64,000 nt of DNA from positions 3,529 through 67,528 of the forward strand of contig JBKJIG010000017.1 of NCBI GenBank assembly GCA_046598415.1, written 5' to 3'. This DNA is from VFJZ01 sp046598415. GTDB taxonomy: Bacteria > Actinomycetota > Thermoleophilia > Gaiellales > F1-60-MAGs149. A program made the position numbers and the translations under genes. Of this stretch, positions 58,565-64,000 are shown in pieces. Numbering within the stretch: the stretch's first letter is position 1; every line of letters starts with the position of its first letter. The notes under the pieces are model-generated. The model was not told the origin of the DNA and searched no databases. It saw only the letters and a program-made list of their open reading frames with translations.

Positions 58565-58960
58565 GTGGTGACACGCGCCGATGATTCCCACGATCGCGAG
58601 CAGGACGTCCTGCGCGCGCTCCGCACGGAGATCTCGAAGCTCGACGACGACACCCGCCAGGCGCTCTCGAACGCGCTCGACGACGACCGGCTGAAGCTCG
58701 CCGGCGGCTGGGGCGACCGTGACGACGGCACGGGCTGCGTGCTCTCGATCGCGGCGTGGAACATGGGCCTGCCGAGCGGCGAGGAGCTCATGCACCGGTC
58801 GGTGGCAGCCGTCCGCGTTCCCGCCCTGTTCGACGAGTTGTGGGCGCTGCTGCTGACGCGCCTCGGCGATGTCGAGGAGTCCCGCGACGCCGCCCGCCGG
58901 CTCGTGGGCGACGCCCTGATCACCGTCGACGACCGCCCGCGCGTCCCCGTCCCCGGCTAG
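58565..58960 (+). CDS. Hypothetical acidic protein
   Basis: 131 residues, soluble and acidic, not recognised. Starts VTRADDSHDREQDVLRALRTEISKLDDDTRQALSNAL; later VLSIAAWNMGLPSGEELMHRS and EESRDAARRLVGDALITVDD. GTG start, leaderless layout. Confidence 0.6.
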   Translation: MVTRADDSHDREQDVLRALRTEISKLDDDTRQALSNALDDDRLKLAGGWGDRDDGTGCVLSIAAWNMGLPSGEELMHRSVAAVRVPALFDELWALLLTRLGDVEESRDAARRLVGDALITVDDRPRVPVPG

Positions 58961-58970
58961 CAGCAACCGC

Positions 58971-59810
58971 GTGCTGACGGTCGTCCTCGGGCTCAGCACG
59001 GCCCTGCTCTGGGGGTTGCCCGACGTGCCGCTGGCGGTCGCCGTGCGGCGCGTCGGGCCGACCGCGGTGCTGGCCGGCTCGATGGTGATCGGCACGATCC
59101 TGATCGCGCCCGTCGGCCTGTTCGTCGACCTGCCCGACGTGACGGGTCGTGGCGTGCTGCTCGCGGCTGCCGACGGCGTGCTGATGGCGGCTGCGTACGG
59201 CATCGCCTACAACGCCTTCGCCCGGTGTCCGATCTCGATCGTGACGCCGATCATCTCGTGCGAGGGCGCGGCGGCGGCGGCGATCGCGATCGCCTTCGGC
59301 GAGCGTCCCGGCGTCGCGCTCGCGCTGCTGCTCGTGGTCGCGGTGGTCGGCGTCGTCCTGGTCGGAACGGCCGGCCGCGCCGGGGTGAAGGTCTCGCGCG
59401 CGGGGCTCACCTTCGCCGTCGTGGCGGCGCTGGTCTGGGGCTTCGTGCTGTTCCTCGGCGGGCCGGTGACCGACGAGCTCGGCGCGTACTGGGGCTTCTT
59501 CTTCGTCCGCTCGGCCGCGTCGCTGGTGCTGCTGCCCTTCTTCTTCCGCGGGTCGATCCGCGCCGGTATCCGCAGCGAGCCGTGGCGCATCCTGATCTGG
59601 GCCGCGGGCGACACGCTCGGCAACCTCTGCTACTTCGCGGCGGCCGCCTCGGGGCCGGTAGCGCTGGCGGGCGTGCTGGCCGCGCAGTTCGCCCTGTTCG
59701 GCACGCTGGCCGGTGTGATCGGCCTGGGGGAGCGCCTGAAGGTGCACCAGTGGGTCGGCGTTGCGGTCGTGGTCATGGCCGTGACGGGAATCGCCGCGAT
59801 CAGCGCCTGA
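58971..59810 (+). CDS. EamA/DMT-family permease
   Basis: Ten-helix transporter of 279 residues in two EamA repeats; TALLWGLPDVPLAVAVRRVG opens the first, GLTFAVVAALVWGFVLFLGGPV the second. The end FGTLAGVIGLGERLKVHQWVGVAVVVMAVTG is typical. Substrate unknown. GTG start 10 bases after the previous stop; its end overlaps the convergent GNAT gene by 11 bases. Confidence 0.86.
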   Translation: MLTVVLGLSTALLWGLPDVPLAVAVRRVGPTAVLAGSMVIGTILIAPVGLFVDLPDVTGRGVLLAAADGVLMAAAYGIAYNAFARCPISIVTPIISCEGAAAAAIAIAFGERPGVALALLLVVAVVGVVLVGTAGRAGVKVSRAGLTFAVVAALVWGFVLFLGGPVTDELGAYWGFFFVRSAASLVLLPFFFRGSIRAGIRSEPWRILIWAAGDTLGNLCYFAAAASGPVALAGVLAAQFALFGTLAGVIGLGERLKVHQWVGVAVVVMAVTGIAAISA

Positions 59811-60342
59811 CCCACTCGCTCCGCAGCACCGCGAAGCCCTCCAGCGTCGTCCACTCACCCTTGAACCAGTCGGCGTCCAGCTGCCGCGACTCGCGGCGCA
59901 TCCCGACCCGCTCGAGCAGCGCCTGCACCGCGCCGTTGCGCGCGTCGCACTGCGCGATCACGCGATGCGCGCCGTGGGTGGAGAACAGCGCGTCGAGCAC
60001 GGCGCCGAGTGCCTCGGTGCCGTAGCCGCGACCGTGCTCGGCGGAGGCGAGCGTGACACCGACCTCGAAGCTGTCGGGCTGGTCGGCCAGGCGATGCACG
60101 GCGACGTCGCCCACCAGGCGCGCGTCGTCGGCCGCGTGCAGTGCGAGCTGCAGCCAGTCGCCGGCATCGGGCAGCTCGGTGGTGGGCTGCGCAGCGACCA
60201 GCCGGGCAGCGTCGGCGGGCGAGTACGACGTCTCCCACGACTGGTACCGCGCGACCGCGGGATCGCGTCGGTACGCCGCGAGGGCCTCGGCGTCGGCCTC
60301 CGCGAGGGGTTCGACGCGGAGCCGCTGGGTCACGAGTCGCAT
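59800..60342 (-). CDS. GNAT-family N-acetyltransferase
   Basis: RimJ/RimL-like acetyltransferase, 180 residues. Start MRLVTQRLRVEPLAEADAEALAAYRRDP, acetyl-CoA loop in AEHGRGYGTEALGAVLDALFSTHGAHRVIAQCDARNGAVQALLERVGM. Substrate unknown (ribosomal N-terminus or small amine are typical). ATG at 60342 with a -10 seven bases upstream. Confidence 0.9.
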   Translation of the reverse strand: MRLVTQRLRVEPLAEADAEALAAYRRDPAVARYQSWETSYSPADAARLVAAQPTTELPDAGDWLQLALHAADDARLVGDVAVHRLADQPDSFEVGVTLASAEHGRGYGTEALGAVLDALFSTHGAHRVIAQCDARNGAVQALLERVGMRRESRQLDADWFKGEWTTLEGFAVLRSEWVRR

Positions 60343-60349
60343 GTGTAAA

Positions 60350-60355
60350 AGGCTA
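60350..60355 (-). promoter_or_regulatory. -10 element (TAGCCT) for the GNAT gene
   Basis: Minus-strand TAGCCT, then TTTACAC, then ATG at 60342. Confidence 0.5.
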
Positions 60356-60373
60356 GGCCAAAATCCCACACCC

Positions 60374-60402
60374 ACAAATCCGGTGCCTGGCACCGGATTT
60401 GT
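60374..60402. repeat. 29-bp palindrome (CCGGTGCC..GGCACCGG type)
   Basis: Perfect 13-bp arms ACAAATCCGGTGC / GCACCGGATTTGT around CTG, in the gap between the GNAT and GcvT-like genes. No U-tract follows. Sequences of the GGTGCC..GGCACC type are common REP-like palindromes in GC-rich genomes. The rest of 60343-60517 holds a small GCAC/GTGC stem and nothing else recognisable. Confidence 0.7.
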
Positions 60403-60517
60403 CGTCTTGGCGCACTTCCGTGCAAGACGGCACAGTTCCTTGACGGTTCGCGCGTCGAACGTGTGCTCTCCGAGGCTACGGCGCCGGAGCTGCAACGCGG
60501 ACTGCGAGAATGCGAGG

Positions 60518-61642
60518 GTGGCTCACCATCCGTTGTTCGCGAACGTCCGCCGATCGCCGTACTTCGACCGCACCGAGGCTGCGGGCGCCGTCGCCTACAT
60601 GGCGTACAACCACATGTACATGGCGATGGACTACGGGCGCCAGCCGGCCGCCGAGTACCGCGCGCTCACCGAGGGCGTGACACTGTGGGACGTGGGGGCG
60701 GAGCGTCAGGTCGAGCTGTGCGGCCCCGACGCGCTGCGGTTCGCCGACCTGCTGGCGACGCGCTACCTGTCGCAGCTCGCGCCGGGCGGCTGCCGGTACA
60801 CGCTGATCGCCGACGAGAACGGCATCGTCATCTGCGACCCCGTCGTGCTGCACGTCGAGGACGGCCGGGTCTGGCTGTCCCACGGCAACGTCGACCTGCT
60901 GCTGTGGGCGAAGGGCGTTGCGCTCGGCGCAGGCCTCGACGTCACCGTGCGGGAGGCCGACGTCGCGCCCATGCAGCTGCAGGGGCCGCTCGCCCGCAGG
61001 GTGCTCGAGCCGCTCGTCGGCGAGGCGCTGGAAGGCCTCGCCTACTACCGGCTCATGCACGCCGAGATCGCCGGCGTGCCGTGCGTCGTCTCCCGCACGG
61101 GCTGGAGCGGAGGGCCCGGGTACGAGATCTTCCCGCTCGGATCGGAGCGCGCGCTCGACGTGTGGGACGCCGTCGAGGCGGCCGGGACGCCACTCGGGCT
61201 GCTGATCGTCGGCCCGAACGTGCCGCGGGCGCTCGAGCGCGGCATCTCCGACATCGCGTGGTTCCACAACCTCGGCGTCAACGCGCTGGAGGCGGCCGAG
61301 CGGCTGGTCAACCTCGACGGCGGCAACTTCATCGGCCGCGACGCGCTGCTGACCGTCCGCGACGACGGCATCAAGCGCCGCACCGTCGGCTTCCTCGGGC
61401 CCGACGTCGTGCTGCCACGCGCCGACGGCACGTGGCAGCTGACGCGCGACGGTGCTCCGGCCGGCGCGACCCGGTGGGTGACGCGGTCGCCGGCGCTGGG
61501 CCGCATCATCGGCATCGGCGTCGTCGACAGCGCGCACGCCGACGAGGGCACCGAGCTGGCGCTCGTGGCGCCCGGCGGCGACGTGCCGCTCGCGGTGGCG
61601 CCGCTGCCGTTCGTCCCTGCACCGCCCGGGACCAACGACTGA
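60518..61642 (+). CDS. GcvT/aminomethyltransferase-family folate enzyme
   Basis: Tetrahydrofolate-dependent GcvT-like protein of 374 residues, similar to aminomethyl- or demethylase members rather than to canonical glycine cleavage T-protein. Conserved folate region LWDVGAERQVELCGPDALRFADLLATRYLSQLAPGGCRYTLIADENGIVICDPV, then SRTGWSGGPGYEIF and the C-terminal barrel with DGGNFIGRDAL. No gcvH or gcvP is near. GTG start at 60518. It is one base from the PhnD-like gene, suggesting a joint pathway (methylamine/betaine or phosphonate type). Confidence 0.85.
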   Translation: MAHHPLFANVRRSPYFDRTEAAGAVAYMAYNHMYMAMDYGRQPAAEYRALTEGVTLWDVGAERQVELCGPDALRFADLLATRYLSQLAPGGCRYTLIADENGIVICDPVVLHVEDGRVWLSHGNVDLLLWAKGVALGAGLDVTVREADVAPMQLQGPLARRVLEPLVGEALEGLAYYRLMHAEIAGVPCVVSRTGWSGGPGYEIFPLGSERALDVWDAVEAAGTPLGLLIVGPNVPRALERGISDIAWFHNLGVNALEAAERLVNLDGGNFIGRDALLTVRDDGIKRRTVGFLGPDVVLPRADGTWQLTRDGAPAGATRWVTRSPALGRIIGIGVVDSAHADEGTELALVAPGGDVPLAVAPLPFVPAPPGTND

Positions 61643-61643
61643 C

Positions 61644-62396
61644 ATGCGGGCGCTGTCGTTCCTCGGCTCGGCGGCTCGACCGCACTACTCCGCGGTGGCC
61701 GCGCTCGTGGCACGCGCGCTGGGCGAGCCGCCGCCAACGATCGAAGAGCCCGGACTCGACCGCCTGGCCGACGCCGTCGCCGACCCGCGGCCGGCGCTCG
61801 CCTTCCTCTGCGGGCTGCCCTACGTGCGCCTGCGCGACCTCGACGCACCGGTCGAGGGGCTGGCGGCGCCCGTCCCCGACGAGCCGGGCGCGACCGAGGC
61901 CGCGGTCTACTTCAGCGACGTGCTGGTGCGGCCCGGTGCGCCGGCGCTCGCCGACTGCCGGATCGGGTTCAACAACGACGACTCGCTGTCAGGCTGGGTG
62001 CTGCCGCGGTCGGGACTCGAGCAGCCGGACGCGCTGGACTGGGTGCGGACAGGCAGCCACCGGCAGTCGCTGGAGCTGCTGGAGGTGGGGGAGATCGACG
62101 CGGCGCCGATCGACTCCTACGTGCTGCGCCTCGAGCGCCGCGAGACGCCGGCGTACGGCGCCTTCGAGCGACGCCTGCGGATCGGCCCGATGCCGGCGCC
62201 GCCGGCCGTCGCGTTCGGTGCCGACGTGAGCCTGCGGCGGGCCATGCGGGCGGCGCTGCTCGACCTGCCGCGCACGGCCGAGGGTCGCCGCGCGCTCGCA
62301 CTCGGGGCGGTGCTGCGCTACGCGCCGGTCACGTCGGCGACGTACGAGCCGGTGCGGGCGCTTGATCGGTCTGCGGGCGTCGCACCGCGGTGCTGA
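61644..62396 (+). CDS. PhnD-like substrate-binding protein lacking a signal peptide
   Basis: 250 residues of the phosphate/phosphonate-binding (PhnD/SsuA-type) fold. Visible parts: LAFLCGLPYVRLRD, AAVYFSDVLVRPGAPALADCRIGFNNDDSLSGWVLPRSGL, and the typical GEIDAAPIDSYVL. It starts directly with the fold (MRALSFLGSAARPHYSAV) with no export signal, so it is probably cytoplasmic. Its end overlaps the convergent b561-like gene by 68 bases. The ligand is unknown. Confidence 0.72.
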   Translation: MRALSFLGSAARPHYSAVAALVARALGEPPPTIEEPGLDRLADAVADPRPALAFLCGLPYVRLRDLDAPVEGLAAPVPDEPGATEAAVYFSDVLVRPGAPALADCRIGFNNDDSLSGWVLPRSGLEQPDALDWVRTGSHRQSLELLEVGEIDAAPIDSYVLRLERRETPAYGAFERRLRIGPMPAPPAVAFGADVSLRRAMRAALLDLPRTAEGRRALALGAVLRYAPVTSATYEPVRALDRSAGVAPRC

Positions 62397-62979
62397 CCGC
62401 GCGTCCGAGATAGCGCCACAGGTGCCACTGCAGCAGCAGCGTCCACCAGGCCGAGGAGATCAGGTGGAAGTAGTCGACCGGCGAATCGCCGTTCGGCTGG
62501 ATGAGGAGCCAGATGCCCGTCGCTGCCAGCGGCACGCCGAGGGCGAACAGGATCAGCGAGCTGATCGCGCGCTGCGGCTTCTGCGCGTCGACCTCGCGCC
62601 GGATGTGCTTCCAGCCGAGTTGCGCCACCTTGACGCTGACCAGCAGCAGGGCGAGTACCGCAGCGCCGGTGTGCACGTAGATGTGCAGCTCCGACGGCCG
62701 GTCGCCACGCAGGTTGAAGGTGTAGATGGCCAGGCCGGTGCCGAACGTCAGCAGCAGTGGCGCGAGCGCCAGCAGCCCGAGTTTCGACGCCCGCCGGGAG
62801 ACCGGGCGCTGGCGCTCGGCGCGCAGTGCGTCGCGCTCCTGGAACCACGCGATCACTTCCTCGTCGCCCAGTTGCTGCGGCGGCTGGTCGGCGGCCCACA
62901 GGCCGAGCCGGGTCAGGAACGCGAACGCCAGCAGCGGCGGCAACAGGTGCGGCAGATGGATCAGGACCCAGACAGCCAC
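62329..62979 (-). CDS. Cytochrome b561-like four-helix membrane protein
   Basis: 216 residues: first helix 3-22, then a cytoplasmic segment WFQERDALRAERQRPVSRR, then helices near 67-86, 98-117, 139-160 and the last ~170-190. His residues in YVHTGAAVLALLLV and FHLISSAWWTLLLQWHLWRYLG suit heme ligands. I infer a diheme b-type cytochrome (DUF4405/b561 type). GTG start with TAAGTT upstream. It lies next to oxidase subunit genes. Confidence 0.7.
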   Translation of the reverse strand: MAVWVLIHLPHLLPPLLAFAFLTRLGLWAADQPPQQLGDEEVIAWFQERDALRAERQRPVSRRASKLGLLALAPLLLTFGTGLAIYTFNLRGDRPSELHIYVHTGAAVLALLLVSVKVAQLGWKHIRREVDAQKPQRAISSLILFALGVPLAATGIWLLIQPNGDSPVDYFHLISSAWWTLLLQWHLWRYLGRAVSTAVRRPQTDQAPAPARTSPT

Positions 62980-62985
62980 GGGCCC

Positions 62986-62991
62986 AACTTA
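62986..62991 (-). promoter_or_regulatory. -10 element (TAAGTT) for the b561-like gene
   Basis: Minus-strand TAAGTT, then GGGCCC, then GTG at 62979. It fills the 14-base gap after the ctaE stop. Confidence 0.5.
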
Positions 62992-62993
62992 GC

Positions 62994-63620
62994 TCACGTG
63001 ACGTGCGTGGGCAGGAGGTAGACGAGCGTGTAGAGGACGATCCACACGACGTCGACGAAGTGCCAGTAGATGCTCGTGATCACAAGCCCGACCATGCCGT
63101 CCTTCGAGAAGTGCCCGCGCAGCAGCCGGATCAGGCAGTAGATGAGCAGGTTGATTCCGATGAAGACGTGCGCGCCGTGCAGGCCGGTCAGTGAGAAGAA
63201 CGTCGAGCCCATCGCGTTCGTGGCCGGCGTGAAGCCGATCAGCATGTACTCGCGGACCTGGAGGCCGAGGAACGCCGTGCCGAGCAGGATCGTCAGCACC
63301 ATCCACGCGATGGCTGCGCGCCGCATGTTGCGGATCAGCAGCAGCAGCACCATCTCGCACGTGAACGACGAGGCGATGAGGATCATCGTGTTGAACGACG
63401 TCGCGTCGGCGGGGATCTCGAAGCCGGGCTGCGGCCATTCGTAGCCGCGGATCAGCCGCGTGTGACCGTAGAACAGGAAGAAGGCGCCGAACAGCGCGAT
63501 CTCCGAGGTCAGGAAGATGACCAGCCCGAGCGTGGTGGGGTCGAGCTTGAACGGGTTCGGCTGGTAGCTGTGCTCGGCCGGCCCCTGGTGCTCGTGCTCG
63601 GTGTGCGCCGCGGCGCTCAT
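62994..63620 (-). CDS. ctaE: Cytochrome c oxidase subunit III
   Basis: Structural subunit of the aa3-type oxidase, 208 residues with five helices, the short five-helix actinobacterial form. Conserved: LTSEIALFGAFFLFYGHTRL with the acidic residue, FFSLTGLHGAHVFIG and YWHFVDVVWIVLYTLVYL at the end. The His-rich N-terminus is soluble. ATG overlaps the ctaD stop (ATGA). Confidence 0.95.
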   Translation of the reverse strand: MSAAAHTEHEHQGPAEHSYQPNPFKLDPTTLGLVIFLTSEIALFGAFFLFYGHTRLIRGYEWPQPGFEIPADATSFNTMILIASSFTCEMVLLLLIRNMRRAAIAWMVLTILLGTAFLGLQVREYMLIGFTPATNAMGSTFFSLTGLHGAHVFIGINLLIYCLIRLLRGHFSKDGMVGLVITSIYWHFVDVVWIVLYTLVYLLPTHVT

Positions 63621-64000
63621 ACGACTGCCGGCTCCGGCTTCGAGGTCGCCGGTATCTCCGGGAAGATCGCGTGCTGCGCGCCGGGCTCGCCGTACCGGTA
63701 CGGGCCTCCGACCACGCGCGGCGGGATCTCGAAGTTGAACGTCGGCGGCGGTGAGGTGACCATCCACTCGAGCGTCATCGCGCCCCAGGGGTTGTTGCCG
63801 GCGATGGCGCCGTGCCGGGCGGAGTGGATCATGTTGTAGAGGAAGATCAGCATGCCGGCGCCCAGACAGAACGCCGAGATCGAGATGAACAGGTTCCAGT
63901 TCTCGTACACCGGGTCGTAGTCGGCGACGCGGCGCGGCATGCCCTCGAGCCCCAGCCAGTGCATCGGGAAGAAGGTGGCGTTGGAGAACACGAACGTCGA
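63617..64000 (-). CDS. ctaD: Cytochrome c oxidase subunit I (N-terminus cut by window edge)
   Basis: Only the last ~127 residues are present; the frame stays open beyond base 64000. FSNATFFPMHWLGLEGMPRRVADYDP (FFPxHFLGLxGMPRR-type) is the signature near the end of subunit I, followed by the last helix and a C-terminal tail LEWMVTSPPPTFNFEIPPRVVGGPYRYG. The catalytic copper and heme ligands lie outside the window. Confidence 0.95.
   Translation of the reverse strand, partial: STFVFSNATFFPMHWLGLEGMPRRVADYDPVYENWNLFISISAFCLGAGMLIFLYNMIHSARHGAIAGNNPWGAMTLEWMVTSPPPTFNFEIPPRVVGGPYRYGEPGAQHAIFPEIPATSKPEPAVV

Noticed and set aside
60374..60402. Intrinsic terminator
   Set aside because: Perfect stem but no U-tract on either strand, and it lies between divergent genes where no terminator is needed.

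Overview
The window is very GC-rich DNA, uses many GTG and TTG starts, and has genes packed into operons with 4-base stop/start overlaps. The mix of genes suggests an actinobacterium outside the classical Streptomyces/Mycobacterium lineages. It has MurT/GatD lipid II amidation, a succinylase-type diaminopimelate pathway, RNase Y, a flagellar cluster and aa3-type cytochrome oxidase genes. Class Thermoleophilia (Solirubrobacterales/Gaiellales-like) is my best guess. This is inference from content, not from a marker tree.

Bases 1-15300 form a phosphate and polyphosphate island. pstS-pstC-pstA (pstA cut by the window edge) run leftward. A tRNA-Arg and a group II PLP decarboxylase follow. Next comes a leftward set of sixA, ppk1 and two small CHAD proteins. 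pstB-phoU are detached from pstSCA and run rightward. A PhoB/RegX3-like regulator lies divergent from a SenX3/PhoR-like kinase, and a second regulator overlaps a cupin gene. Matching 11-bp direct-repeat PHO-box-like sites lie upstream of pstS, pstB and the regulator/kinase pair, which ties the dispersed genes into one probable regulon.

Bases 15400-31100 are housekeeping genes, all rightward: tRNA-His, a RodZ-like protein, cinA, recA-recX, rny, an MFS exporter, miaB-miaA, an EamA permease, dapD-dapE-dapF-dapC, hflX, dut and a Nudix hydrolase. Bases 31100-36000 run leftward: a ZIP metal transporter with a multicopper oxidase, a GYD protein, and murT-gatD. Bases 36100-40800 hold an HNH-associated-repeat protein with a structured leader, a FapA/DUF342 protein, two small unknown genes and a polyprenyl-phosphate sugar transferase.

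Bases 40800-55400 are a rightward flagellar cluster: flgB, flgC, fliE, fliF, fliG, fliH, fliI, fliJ, a transglycosylase-NlpC/P60 fusion, fliK, flgD, a flagellar operon protein, flgE, flbD, motA, motB, fliL, fliN and fliO. Three sigma28-type promoters lie before flgB, fliJ and fliL, and the first two are followed by terminator-like hairpins inside the leader. fliM, the export gate genes (fliPQR, flhBA) and the filament genes are absent here. The fliN product carries a FliM-like N-terminal motif. Bases 55400-64000 hold ctaB, an ABC exporter, a cupredoxin-like protein, a second EamA permease, a GNAT acetyltransferase, a GcvT-like/PhnD-like pair, a b561-like membrane protein, and ctaE and ctaD (ctaD cut by the window edge).

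Two genome-scale patterns stand out. First, many first genes show TANNNT, then 6-8 bases, then the start codon, which predicts widespread leaderless mRNAs. Second, a ~75-bp repeat built from two opposed GGGGTC..GACCCC palindromes occurs twice, in inverted orientation. No stretch longer than 300 bases lacks a gene.
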